Below, in pieces: positions 8,606 through 16,131 of a stretch of DNA of 16,131 nucleotides. The stretch covers positions 37,397 to 53,527 of the forward strand of contig CADEDU010000025.1 in NCBI GenBank assembly GCA_902826155.1, written 5' to 3'. A program made the position numbers and the translations under genes. Numbering within the stretch: the stretch's first letter is position 1; every line of letters starts with the position of its first letter. Source of the stretch: an uncultured beta proteobacterium (GTDB lineage: Bacteria > Pseudomonadota > Gammaproteobacteria > Burkholderiales > SG8-39). The notes beneath the pieces were generated by a model. The model worked only from the letters and a program-made list of their open reading frames with translations. It was not told the origin of the DNA and did no database searches.

Positions 8606-10417
8606 ATGACCCCCGCCTCCCCCCGCTCCAATCTGCAGTTGGGCCCGATCGGCAACTGCTCGTTCAATGCGCTTGTCGATGAGCGCGCCAGCGTGCAGTG
8701 GTGCTGCCTGCCGCGCCCCGACGGCGATCCGGTGTTCTACGCGCTCGTCGACGACAACGGCCGACCGCTCGCCGAGCGGCGCGGCCACTTCTCGATCGAG
8801 GTCGAGGATTTCGCGCGCGCCGAGCAGAGCTATCTGCGCAACACCGCGGTGCTCGAGACCACGTTGTGGGACCGCCACGGCAACGGCGTGCGGATCACCG
8901 ATTTCGCGCCGCGCTTCGTGATGCGCGGACGGATGTTCCGGCCGTTGATGCTGGTGCGCAGGCTGGAGCCACGCGGCCGGCCGCGCGTACGCATCCGGTT
9001 GCGACCTGGCTTCGACTATGGCGCCACGCAAGGCAGCATCACGCGCGGCAGCAATCACCTGCGCTTCGTCAACTCCGGGCTCGCGCTGCGGCTGACCACC
9101 GACCTGCCGGTCACCTACATCGCCGACGAGACGCCGTTCCTGCTCGATCAGCCCGGCAACCTGCTGTTCGGCGCCGACGAGACGCTCGCCTCGGGCATCA
9201 GCACGACCGCGCGCGAGTTCGAAGAGAACACCATCAACTACTGGCGCACCTGGGTGCGGCCGCTCGGCCTGCCACTGGAATGGCAAGACGCCGTAGTGCG
9301 CGCCGCGATCACCCTCAAGCTGTGCACGTTCGAGGAAACCGGCGCGATTCTCGCGGCGATGACCACCAGCATCCCTGAAGCCGAAGGCACCGAACGCAAT
9401 TGGGACTATCGCTACTGCTGGCTGCGTGATGCGTTTTTCGTGGTGCGCGCGCTCAATGCGCTGTCCGAAGTGGCGACGATGGAGAACTACCTGGGTTATC
9501 TCGCCAACCTCGAACACCACGCTGCACGGCACGGTCGGCTGCAGCCGGTGTACGGCATCGGCATGGAGGCCGAGCTGCCCGAGCGCACCATCGACAATCT
9601 CGCCGGTTATCGCGGTCACAAGCCGGTGCGCGCGGGCAACGCCGCCTACCAGCACGATCAGTTCGACGTCTACGGCAATGTCGTGCTCGCGGCCACGCAG
9701 GCATTCTTCGATGCGCGGCTGTTGCGCCAGCCGCAGGCGCACGACTTCGAGCGGCTGGAATGGGCGGGCGAGCGCGCCTACGCGCTGTACGACAAACCGG
9801 ATGCGGGCATGTGGGAGCTGCGCACCCGCGCCGGGCGCCATACCTCATCGGCGCTGATGTGCTGGGCGGCGTGCGATCGCCTGGCCAAGATCGCGGCGCG
9901 GCTGGGTCGGGTCGATCGCCACACGCATTGGCTGGAACGCGCCCGCGAGATCCGCGAGCGCATCCTCGCCGAGGCCTGGAGCGAGCGGCGCAATGCGTTC
10001 GTCGACCGGTTCGGCGGCGACGCGCTCGACGCCGGCGTGCTGCTGATCGGCGAAGTCGGTCTGCTCGAAGCCCGCGACCCGCGCTGGATCGCCACGGTGG
10101 AGGCGATCGGCCGCGAGCTGAAGAACGGCACGCACGTCTACCGTTACGCTACGCCGGACGATTTCGGCACCCCGCGCACCGCCTTCACCATCTGCACGTT
10201 CTGGTACATCGACGCGCTCGCCCGCATCGGCAAGACGGTCGAGGCGCGCGAGATGTTCGAGCGGCTGCTCGCCACCCGCAACAGCCTGGGCCTGCTGTCG
10301 GAGGACATCGACGTGCACACCGGCGAGCTGTGGGGCAATTTTCCGCAGACCTATTCGATGGTCGGGATCATCAACTGCGCCACCCGGTTGAGCCGGCGCT
10401 GGGAGACTGTGCTGTAG
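8606..10417 (+). CDS. Glycoside hydrolase family 15 protein (glucoamylase/trehalase-like)
   Basis: This is a cytoplasmic GH15 hydrolase, 603 residues without a signal peptide. Family members release glucose from alpha-glucosides such as malto-oligosaccharides, dextran or trehalose. The N-terminal part (LGPIGNCSFNALVD) matches the trehalase-like N-terminal domain that precedes many bacterial GH15 catalytic domains. The (alpha/alpha)6 barrel is marked by NWDYRYCWLRDA at 265-276, by GMWELR with Glu404 as likely general acid, and by LLSEDID with Glu566 as likely base, followed by GELWGNFPQTYS. The frame could start at TTG 8594, but the ATG at 8606 is preferred; neither has a Shine-Dalgarno sequence. 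It lies 233 bp after otsA on the same strand. Proximity suggests a role with trehalose or alpha-glucan, for example limiting trehalose accumulation, but the substrate cannot be read from the sequence. Confidence 0.9.
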   Translation: MTPASPRSNLQLGPIGNCSFNALVDERASVQWCCLPRPDGDPVFYALVDDNGRPLAERRGHFSIEVEDFARAEQSYLRNTAVLETTLWDRHGNGVRITDFAPRFVMRGRMFRPLMLVRRLEPRGRPRVRIRLRPGFDYGATQGSITRGSNHLRFVNSGLALRLTTDLPVTYIADETPFLLDQPGNLLFGADETLASGISTTAREFEENTINYWRTWVRPLGLPLEWQDAVVRAAITLKLCTFEETGAILAAMTTSIPEAEGTERNWDYRYCWLRDAFFVVRALNALSEVATMENYLGYLANLEHHAARHGRLQPVYGIGMEAELPERTIDNLAGYRGHKPVRAGNAAYQHDQFDVYGNVVLAATQAFFDARLLRQPQAHDFERLEWAGERAYALYDKPDAGMWELRTRAGRHTSSALMCWAACDRLAKIAARLGRVDRHTHWLERAREIRERILAEAWSERRNAFVDRFGGDALDAGVLLIGEVGLLEARDPRWIATVEAIGRELKNGTHVYRYATPDDFGTPRTAFTICTFWYIDALARIGKTVEAREMFERLLATRNSLGLLSEDIDVHTGELWGNFPQTYSMVGIINCATRLSRRWETVL

Positions 10418-10446
10418 CAGTCCGATGAATTTCGGAATCCAGGCAA

Positions 10447-10459
10447 CGGGTCTCACCCG
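10447..10459. terminator. Possible short hairpin between convergent GH15 and otsB genes
   Basis: CGGGT-CTC-ACCCG forms a 5-bp stem with a 3-base loop at the meeting point of two convergent genes, overlapping the otsB stop codon. It has no T-tract on either strand, so termination activity is uncertain. Confidence 0.25.
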
Positions 10460-11250
10460 GGCCGTGCTCTCCGCGCAGTCCAGCTTCGCATCAACAGCGG
10501 ATCGGGCGCCTGCGCCTCGCGCATCACCCAGCGCGAGAACTGCGCCAGCCACGCGCGCGCGACCGCCGGGGTATCGAGCACGATGTCGGCCGCGTGCGCC
10601 ACACGAGTACCGACCGCGACGTTGATCCCGCCGAACGTGCGCACGGTATCGAACGCATCCAGATCGGTGGTGTCGTCACCCAGGTACACCGGCATGCGGC
10701 TGGCGAACGCCCCGTCGCGCATGAGTTGCGTGAGACCCGAGCCCTTGGAGTGCGCGCGCGGCTTGATCTCCAGCACCCGTCTGCCGCGAAACAGCGCCCA
10801 CTGCGGCGCCTGGGTGCGCAACATCGCGTCGATTGATTGTTCGAGGTCGGCACTGCCGGTGCTGTCGTCGGCGACGTGCAGCGCGATCGCGATCCCGCCC
10901 TTGTCTTCGATGATGCGCACGTCGCTACGCCGGGCCAGCGCGCCGACATCGGCCCGCAGGCGATCGGGCAAGGTCGCCGCCAGCACGTGCACCGGATCGC
11001 CCGCACGCATGCGGTACTGCGCGCCATGCAGCCCCACAGCGGGCAGCTTCACCGGATGCAGCAGCCGATCGATCGCCTCGACCGAACGCCCGCTCACCAT
11101 GCCGAGCGCTCCACCGAGCCGGGTTTCCAGCTCCGACAGCAACGCGATCAGGGCACGATCGAGTCGTACCGCGTCGGGATGGGACTCGAATTCGACGAGC
11201 GTGCCGTCGATGTCGAGCAACAGGGCGATTGATGCTTCCGGAGCGTCCAC
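10453..11250 (-). CDS. otsB: Trehalose-6-phosphate phosphatase
   Basis: This HAD-superfamily phosphatase converts trehalose-6-phosphate to trehalose and completes the pathway begun by OtsA. It has 265 residues, the usual length. Motif I is LLLDIDGTL with Asp13 (nucleophile) and Asp15 (general acid). Motif II is MVSGRS, the motif III lysine lies in EIKPRAHSKG, and motif IV is YLGDDTTDLDAF. A cap domain sits between motifs II and III. I chose the GTG at 11250 (MDAPEASIALLLDIDG), 28 bp after the opgH stop. A TTG at 11277 is possible, and the open frame extending to 11337 would overlap opgH and adds no recognisable sequence. The gene is the third of an opgG-opgH-otsB unit and converges on the GH15 gene, so it is not co-transcribed with otsA. 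Confidence 0.92.
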   Translation of the reverse strand: MDAPEASIALLLDIDGTLVEFESHPDAVRLDRALIALLSELETRLGGALGMVSGRSVEAIDRLLHPVKLPAVGLHGAQYRMRAGDPVHVLAATLPDRLRADVGALARRSDVRIIEDKGGIAIALHVADDSTGSADLEQSIDAMLRTQAPQWALFRGRRVLEIKPRAHSKGSGLTQLMRDGAFASRMPVYLGDDTTDLDAFDTVRTFGGINVAVGTRVAHAADIVLDTPAVARAWLAQFSRWVMREAQAPDPLLMRSWTARRARPG

Positions 11251-11278
11251 GGCGCGAGCGTAGCGCCGTGCATGCAAC

Positions 11279-13246
11279 TCACGCAATCCGGTAACGCAGA
11301 TCGCCGGCGAGGTCGTCGCGATCGGTGGGCACGACAAGCGCCTCGAGAATCTCGCGCGGCGGCCGTGCCTCTTCGGGAATCAGGAACAAGCCCCACGCCC
11401 GCGCACGCCGGCCCAGCGAGGCACGACTGGTCCACACCGACACCGGCACGGCCAGCAGCACCGCGCCCAGCACCGGCAGCATCCACCACAGGTACGCCGG
11501 ATCGAGGTGATAGACGAGCAGCGTCCACGCCGCCGCGATGCCGGTGTGCGAACCATGCCGCTGCCAAGCTTCGCGCCAGGTGGTTTCGGCGTCGTCGCGC
11601 TGCGGCGAACTCCAGCGCAGCTTGCGGCCGGCCAGCACCTGCAACACGAACTGGGAGTGGAACATCATCCGCACCGGCGCAAGCAGCGCCGAGGCGACGA
11701 ACTCGGCGAGCGCGCTGGCGATAAGTCGCAGGCCACCGCCGAATCCGTGTCGCTCGCGCGCGAGCGCCATCAGCACCGCCAGGAGCTTCGGCGCGAACAA
11801 CAGCGCAGCCGTGGTGCTGAGCAGCGCGATCGCGCGCTCGGGCCGCCATTCAGGCCACATCGGAAACAACTGGTATGGCTGCACGAAGTAGCGCGCTTCA
11901 CCCCATACGTGCGCTGCCAGCAGCAGCGTCGACAGTGCGAGCAGCATCGCCCACAGCAGCGCCGAGCCGTAGGCGAGCGCACCGGCGATGAAGGTGAAGC
12001 GATGCACCCGGTGCAGGCTGCGCGTGGCCAGCAGACGCAGATTGAGCAGGTTGCCCTGGCACCAGCGCCGGTCGCGTTTCAACTCGTCGAGCAGGTTGGG
12101 CGGCATCTGCTCGTAACTGCCGGGCAGGTCGTAGGCGATTCGCACCTGCCAGCCGGCACGACGCATCAGTGCTGCTTCGACGAAATCGTGCGACAGGATC
12201 TCACCGGCGAGCGGACCGCGGCCGGGCAGCCGACCCAGCGCGCAGTGCTGCATGAACGGCGCCATGCGGATGATCGCGTTATGGCCCCAGTACGAGGATT
12301 CGCCGAGCTGCCAGAAGTGCAGCCCGGCGGTATAGACCGGTCCGTAGACGCGGGTGGCGAACTGCTGGATGCGCGCGTGCAGACTGTCGCGTCCGACCGC
12401 GATCGGTGCGGTCTGGATGATGCCGGTCTGGGGCTCTGCTTGCATCATCCGCACCAGCGACACCAGGCATTCGCCGCTCATGACGCTATCGGCATCGAGC
12501 ACCACGAGATAGCGGTAGTTCGCGCCCCAGCGGCGACAGAAGTCGGCGACGTTGCCGCTCTTGCGCTTGATGTGGTGCCGGCGCCAGCGATAGAACACGC
12601 GCCCGAACGCCTGGCGCGACTGGCACAGCTGCTGCCAGGCCTGCGACTCCTGCGCACGCAGCGCGGGGTCGTGGGTATCGCTCAGCACGAAGAAGTCGAA
12701 CCGATCGAGTTGACCAGTGCGCTGCAGGGAATCGAACGTCGCGCCCAGACAGGCGAATACGCTCGCGACGTCTTCGTTGCAGATCGGCATGACGATCGCC
12801 GTGCGCGCGCCGGGCTCGATCGGTGCGTCCGCGGGCACGCGCAACGCATGCCGATCGCGTTTGCCCAGCACCAGGGCTGCGCCCACCATCGCCGTCCAGA
12901 AACCAAACGACACCCAGCCGAACAGGATCGCGAACAGGACGAGCATGGCGATCTCGAGCACGTCGGTGCCCTGATACGGCAGCGTGCTCGCCATGAAGCC
13001 GGTGGCGATCCAGGTCTGCGTCACGACCAGCAAGCCAAGCAGCGCACGGCGCAGCCACGCGCGCGGCAAACGAGCCTTCGATGCGTGCTCAGCCGCGGCA
13101 GCGAGCGGTATTTGAACGGGGGACGGCGCGGGACAGGGCGCCTTACGAGGCGCGCTAAGGTGCGGCCAATCGCGCGGAGCCATGCTCGTTCGCCGCAACG
13201 GCGGCATGGCCAGGGGATGAGCAGTGGATTGCATGTGATCGTTCAT
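11279..13246 (-). CDS. opgH: Osmoregulated periplasmic glucan glucosyltransferase (short form)
   Basis: This inner-membrane GT2 glucosyltransferase builds the glucan backbone of osmoregulated periplasmic glucans from UDP-glucose and passes it across the membrane. It has 655 residues. A cytoplasmic N-terminus of about 67 residues precedes TM helices at about 68-90 and 96-130. The GT2 domain follows, with MPICNED near 153-159, DTHD near 190, DADS near 251-254, SHDFVEAALMRRAGW near 352-366 and the RDRRW motif near 391-395. Several TM helices come next, and the SPQRDD and FLIPEE blocks are conserved. E. coli OpgH is 847 residues: this protein lacks about half of the N-terminal tail and nearly all of the long C-terminal tail. 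The ATG overlaps the opgG stop (ATGA), so translation is coupled. The frame could extend 8 codons upstream, but the overlap start is more likely. Confidence 0.95.
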   Translation of the reverse strand: MNDHMQSTAHPLAMPPLRRTSMAPRDWPHLSAPRKAPCPAPSPVQIPLAAAAEHASKARLPRAWLRRALLGLLVVTQTWIATGFMASTLPYQGTDVLEIAMLVLFAILFGWVSFGFWTAMVGAALVLGKRDRHALRVPADAPIEPGARTAIVMPICNEDVASVFACLGATFDSLQRTGQLDRFDFFVLSDTHDPALRAQESQAWQQLCQSRQAFGRVFYRWRRHHIKRKSGNVADFCRRWGANYRYLVVLDADSVMSGECLVSLVRMMQAEPQTGIIQTAPIAVGRDSLHARIQQFATRVYGPVYTAGLHFWQLGESSYWGHNAIIRMAPFMQHCALGRLPGRGPLAGEILSHDFVEAALMRRAGWQVRIAYDLPGSYEQMPPNLLDELKRDRRWCQGNLLNLRLLATRSLHRVHRFTFIAGALAYGSALLWAMLLALSTLLLAAHVWGEARYFVQPYQLFPMWPEWRPERAIALLSTTAALLFAPKLLAVLMALARERHGFGGGLRLIASALAEFVASALLAPVRMMFHSQFVLQVLAGRKLRWSSPQRDDAETTWREAWQRHGSHTGIAAAWTLLVYHLDPAYLWWMLPVLGAVLLAVPVSVWTSRASLGRRARAWGLFLIPEEARPPREILEALVVPTDRDDLAGDLRYRIA

Positions 13247-14841
13247 GCCGACGGCACGATGTAGCTCCAAGTTTCGGTCAGAGTCTCGCTGCCGTTGCGC
13301 AGGAACGCGCGCAGCTCGAGCGGCTTCTTGTCGTCGAGGCGGCGCACGCGCACTACGAGCCGCCAGCCGCCGGTCACTTCGTTATGCAGGGCGGCCGACT
13401 CGACGATCTGGCCGTTGCTGTCGCTGGTCACCACCGTGTCGATCTTCGCGTCGGCGGTGAGCTTGGTGAGCGCGGGGCCGGCGAAGTCGACGATGTACTG
13501 GAGCGTGCCGTCTGGCTTCCTCTGCTGACCCGGGCCGCGACGCGTCTGCGTCACCCAGGCGAGCGGCGGTCGCGATTCGGTCTCGCGCTGCCACAACATC
13601 CGGTATTCGATCTCGAACCCTTCGCGCGGCTTGGGCACCGCGTTGGGTACCCAATAGGCCACGATGTTGTCGTTGGTCTCATCGGGCGTGGGGATCTGCA
13701 CCAGTTCGATGCGGCCTTCCCCCCACTTGCCTTTGGGCTCGACCCAGGCGCTCGGTCGCAGCTCGTAACGGGCATCGAGATCTTCGTAGCTTGCGAACGA
13801 GCGGTCACGTTGCATCAACCCGAAGCCGAGCGGATTGGTGAGCGCGAACGAGGTGGTGAGCAGCCGGCGCGGATTCACCAGCGGACGCCAGATCCACTCA
13901 CCGGTGCCGGCGTGGATCGACAATCCGTCGGAATCGTGCAGTTCGGGCCGATAGCCTTCGCCTTGCGGGCGCTGGTTCTCGCCGAACATGAACATGCTGG
14001 TGAGCGGGGCGAGGCCCAGCTTGGCGACGTTCTCGCGCAAATACAGCCGCGCTTTGACTTCGATCGCGGTTTCGACCCCAGGCTTGAGCACGAATCGATA
14101 GGCCCCGGTGGCGCGACGCGAGTTGAGCAGCGCATAGATGGTGAGGTCTTTGGCGTTGGCGTCGGGGCGCTCGATCCAGAATTCGGTGAAGCGCGGGAAC
14201 TCCTCACCGGAGGCGAGTGCGGTGTCAATCGCCAGGCCGCGCCCCGACAGTCCGTAGCGCTGCCCCTTGCCGAGCGCGCGGAAATAACTCGCGCCGAGGA
14301 ACACCAGCACCTCGTCCTTGAACTTCGGTGTGTTGACCGGGTAGTGCACGCGGAATCCCGCGAAGCCGAGCTTGCTGAGCGTTTTCGGATCGAGCTCGTT
14401 GCCACCTTGATCGAACCATTCGGGCCGGTAGTCGATCTCGCGCACACCGCTGGTGCTCACCTCGTGGATGCGCACCGGCTGATCGAAGTTGAAGCCCACG
14501 TGGAAGAACGCCAGTTCGAACGGCAGTTTCTCCGTGCGCCACAGGCTTTGTTCGGGTTTGAAGCGGATGCGGTGGTATTGGTCGTGCGTCAGGTTACGGA
14601 GCGCGGCTGGCAGTTGCCTGTCCGGCTTGAAGGGAGTAGCCGCCAGTTGGCGCGCGCGCTCGGCCACCTCGTCGAGACCGAACGCGAATGCCGGCGCGGC
14701 AATCATCGCCACGCTGAGGGCAAATGCGCTGCGTATAACGCGCAAGGCGCGCAGCCGTGCACGCCAGTGGTTCAGGTAGGTCGCGGCGGGCGAGCAACGA
14801 TCGATCGATTCAGCGCGATGCAAGCTTCGCGTCGAGTTCAT
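13243..14841 (-). CDS. opgG: Periplasmic glucan biosynthesis protein
   Basis: This periplasmic OpgG/MdoG protein is needed for synthesis of osmoregulated periplasmic glucans and is thought to act on the beta-glucan delivered by OpgH. It has 532 residues from the ATG at 14841 (MNSTRSLHR), against 511 in E. coli. A hydrophobic signal segment (SAFALSVAMIAAPAFA, ending near residue 53) is preceded by an arginine-rich stretch, and the mature protein starts FGLDEVAERARQLA. The family blocks FGLDEV, HDQYHRIRF, ELAFFHVG and EFWIERP are present. The start is uncertain: no Shine-Dalgarno sequence precedes 14841, a TTG at 14745 would give a tighter signal peptide (500 residues), and the frame is open upstream to 15012. 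It is the first gene of opgG-opgH-otsB. Confidence 0.93.
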   Translation of the reverse strand: MNSTRSLHRAESIDRCSPAATYLNHWRARLRALRVIRSAFALSVAMIAAPAFAFGLDEVAERARQLAATPFKPDRQLPAALRNLTHDQYHRIRFKPEQSLWRTEKLPFELAFFHVGFNFDQPVRIHEVSTSGVREIDYRPEWFDQGGNELDPKTLSKLGFAGFRVHYPVNTPKFKDEVLVFLGASYFRALGKGQRYGLSGRGLAIDTALASGEEFPRFTEFWIERPDANAKDLTIYALLNSRRATGAYRFVLKPGVETAIEVKARLYLRENVAKLGLAPLTSMFMFGENQRPQGEGYRPELHDSDGLSIHAGTGEWIWRPLVNPRRLLTTSFALTNPLGFGLMQRDRSFASYEDLDARYELRPSAWVEPKGKWGEGRIELVQIPTPDETNDNIVAYWVPNAVPKPREGFEIEYRMLWQRETESRPPLAWVTQTRRGPGQQRKPDGTLQYIVDFAGPALTKLTADAKIDTVVTSDSNGQIVESAALHNEVTGGWRLVVRVRRLDDKKPLELRAFLRNGSETLTETWSYIVPSA

Positions 14842-15193
14842 GAATTTGGAATTGAGCAGCAAGCGTTGGTACCGCGTGTTCGACCGGAGCGCAGCGCGAA
14901 GTTCCCGGCGCTGGCAGCTTTCAACACTGGTGCGCGCAGTGGCGCACGTCGCCCGCTCTGCGGCATTGACGGTCACTGCGCTGGCGCGGTGCTCGACGTG
15001 TTCGCTCGGCACAGGGCTTCATATCGGGGCGCCCCGAAGTACTGCGTCCCAATGACGGGGCACTGTGTACGCACCGAATACGCGCACTCTGGGTGCCGAG
15101 TCGACGATGCTATGCTGGCCTGACGCGACGATACGATTCGCGCGAAGCTGCCGCCGCAGTTGTCGCACCTAGAAAAACGGAGATCGCTGCCCC
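14842..15193. other. Divergent intergenic region between opgG and the molybdenum hydroxylase locus
   Basis: This spacer of 352 bp must hold promoters for both the opgG-opgH-otsB unit (leftward) and the Cox/Xdh-type operon (rightward). The frame of opgG stays open to 15012, but that part lacks protein character. A 14-bp perfect palindrome lies at 15024-15037. An imperfect inverted repeat (CGCGA at 15124-15128, TCGCG at 15138-15142) flanks cgatacgat. TATGCT at 15111-15116 is a weak -10 candidate for the rightward genes. I see no clear -35/-10 pair. Confidence 0.5.
15024..15037. promoter_or_regulatory. 14-bp perfect palindrome, possible operator
   Basis: TCGGGGCGCCCCGA is perfectly self-complementary and sits about 180 bp upstream of opgG and 157 bp upstream of the molybdenum-hydroxylase gene. 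In GC-rich DNA one or two such palindromes are expected by chance in a window this size, so only the location makes it notable. Confidence 0.3.
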
Positions 15194-16048
15194 GTGAAGC
15201 CCGCCAAGTTCGAATACCTCGCGCCCACTACGGTTGACGAAGTGGTCGCCGCACTCGCCGCGCACGGCGGCGAGGCCAAGCTGCTGGCCGGCGGCCAGTC
15301 GCTGGTGCCGACGATGAACTTCCGTCTGGCCCGGCCGGCGGTCCTGATCGACCTCAACGCGGTGCGCGCGCTCGACTACATCCGCGAAGAGGGCGACGAG
15401 ATCGCCGTCGGCGCCATGACCCGCCAGCGCACGATCGAGACCTCGGCGTTGATCGAACAGCACGTGCCGTTGCTGCACGCGGCAACCCGATGGATCGCGC
15501 ATCTGCCGATCCGCACGCGCGGCACCATCGGCGGCAGCGTCGCCAATGCCGATCCGGCGGCCGAGGATCCGGCGGTGGTACGCGCGCTCGATGCAACGCT
15601 CGTGGTGCGCGGTACGCGCGGCAGCCGCCGCGTCGCAGCCACAGATTTCTTCACCGGCATGCTTTCCACTGCACTGCAAGCCGACGAAGTGCTCATCGAA
15701 CTGCGCTTCAAGAAGGCCGTGTCCGGGTCGCGCGCCGCCTTCGCCGAGATCAGCCGGCGCCACGGCGATTTCGCACTCGCAGGCGTGGGTGCGCAGTTGA
15801 CGATGCGCGGAGACAAGATCACCGCTGCGAGCATCGCCGCGTGCGGGGTCGGCCCGGGGCCCGTCCGCTTGGATGAGGCTGAAGCCATCATCGTCAGCGG
15901 CGGAGTCGCGGCCATCGATCGCGCAGCACAAGCCGCAGCAGCGGCGGGCGCACCAGCCAGCGACGCGCACGGTTCGGCCGACTATCGGCGCCGGCTGCTG
16001 CGCGAGATGACGCGCCGAGCGCTGATGCAGGCCTGCGGCCATGCCTAG
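15194..16048 (+). CDS. FAD-binding medium subunit of a molybdenum hydroxylase (CoxM/XdhB-like)
   Basis: This is the FAD subunit of a three-subunit xanthine dehydrogenase/CO dehydrogenase-type enzyme, 284 residues, normal for the family. It would pass electrons from the [2Fe-2S] small subunit to the final acceptor. FAD-binding motifs are AGGQSL at 32-37 and TIGGS at 111-115 followed by VANADPAAEDPA; most relatives have His-Ala-Asp where this has Asn-Ala-Asp. The C-terminal CO_deh_flav-type domain ends YRRRLLREMTRRAL. The start is a GTG (MKPAKFEYL) with GGAG at 15179-15182, about 11 bases upstream. The gene precedes the small-subunit gene by 39 bp; the molybdenum-binding large subunit is presumably beyond the right edge. 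True CO oxidation cannot be claimed because that depends on the large-subunit active-site loop, which is not visible. Confidence 0.92.
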   Translation: MKPAKFEYLAPTTVDEVVAALAAHGGEAKLLAGGQSLVPTMNFRLARPAVLIDLNAVRALDYIREEGDEIAVGAMTRQRTIETSALIEQHVPLLHAATRWIAHLPIRTRGTIGGSVANADPAAEDPAVVRALDATLVVRGTRGSRRVAATDFFTGMLSTALQADEVLIELRFKKAVSGSRAAFAEISRRHGDFALAGVGAQLTMRGDKITAASIAACGVGPGPVRLDEAEAIIVSGGVAAIDRAAQAAAAAGAPASDAHGSADYRRRLLREMTRRALMQACGHA

Positions 16049-16087
16049 CGATCGCACCGTCGCCCCCTTTCCACGAGACATCACGCC

Positions 16088-16131
16088 ATGACCACCATCA
16101 CCCTCACCGTCAACGGTGAACAGCACTCGGC
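16088..16131 (+). CDS. [2Fe-2S] small subunit of the molybdenum hydroxylase (CoxS-like), partial
   Basis: Only the first 14 codons are in the window (MTTITLTVNGEQHS). The ITLTVNG opening strand is the typical start of the ferredoxin-like domain of CoxS/XdhC-type small subunits. Position 39 bp after the FAD subunit gene fits the usual medium-small-large order. The cysteine motifs that bind the clusters lie beyond the edge, so the call rests on the N-terminus and context. Confidence 0.7.
   Translation, partial: MTTITLTVNGEQHS

Noticed and set aside
8432..9841. A 469-codon open frame on the minus strand opposite the GH15 gene
   Set aside because: It is antisense to the GH15 coding sequence, has an Arg/Gln/His/Ala-biased translation and no domain signal.
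11507..13264. A 585-codon open frame on the plus strand opposite opgH
   Set aside because: It lies wholly antisense to a clear opgH with conserved GT2 motifs, and its translation is rich in Arg, Gln and His with no family motifs. Long antisense frames are expected in GC-rich coding DNA.
14842..15012. A 57-codon N-terminal extension of opgG
   Set aside because: It would put a long polar, Arg-rich stretch before the signal peptide and has no ribosome binding site; the region more likely holds the promoter.
13384..15123. A 579-codon open frame on the plus strand opposite opgG
   Set aside because: It is antisense to opgG, biased in composition and has no ribosome binding site or recognisable motif.
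15194..16131. Calling the right-edge locus a carbon monoxide dehydrogenase
   Set aside because: Only the FAD subunit and 14 codons of the small subunit are present; the large-subunit active-site loop that separates CO dehydrogenase from other hydroxylases is outside the window.

Overview
This is a GC-rich window (about two-thirds G+C by eye). Gene content and protein sequences suggest a beta- or gammaproteobacterium, most likely an environmental Burkholderiales-type organism. The taxonomic guess is an inference from protein style: an OpgGH pair, OtsA/GH15/OtsB genes, a PaiB-like protein and a Cox/Xdh-type molybdoenzyme locus. No rRNA, tRNA, CRISPR array, insertion sequence or phage gene was seen.

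Layout from left to right. Positions 1-2498, minus strand: three genes of a spermidine/putrescine-type ABC importer, read from the right as binding protein, permease, permease. The second permease is cut by the left edge and no ATPase is in the window. Positions 2696-5808, plus strand: an exported alpha/beta-hydrolase (DUF3530-like), a PaiB-like FMN-binding protein, and a GMC flavoprotein oxidoreductase whose ATG overlaps the PaiB stop codon. Positions 6105-10417, plus strand: an unusual membrane-anchored trehalose-6-phosphate synthase (OtsA catalytic domain behind a receptor-like TM-periplasmic-TM-HAMP-like front end), then a cytoplasmic GH15 glycoside hydrolase. Positions 10453-14841, minus strand, convergent with the previous group: opgG, opgH and otsB, that is, osmoregulated periplasmic glucan (OPG) synthesis followed by trehalose-6-phosphate phosphatase. 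Positions 15194-16131, plus strand: the FAD-binding medium subunit of a Cox/xanthine-dehydrogenase-type molybdenum hydroxylase and the first 14 codons of its [2Fe-2S] small subunit, cut by the right edge.

The middle 9 kb reads as an osmoadaptation locus. OtsA and OtsB would make trehalose from UDP-glucose and glucose-6-phosphate, and OpgG/OpgH would make periplasmic glucans, also from UDP-glucose. The two halves of the trehalose pathway lie on opposite convergent transcription units, and the phosphatase travels with the OPG genes. The most unusual item is the 755-residue OtsA, whose front end resembles a transmembrane sensor and could let a periplasmic or membrane signal control a cytoplasmic sugar-phosphate synthase directly. 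A second non-coding oddity is a cluster of five ATCTGC/GCAGAT hexamers, three of them at exact 10-bp spacing, between otsA and the GH15 gene.
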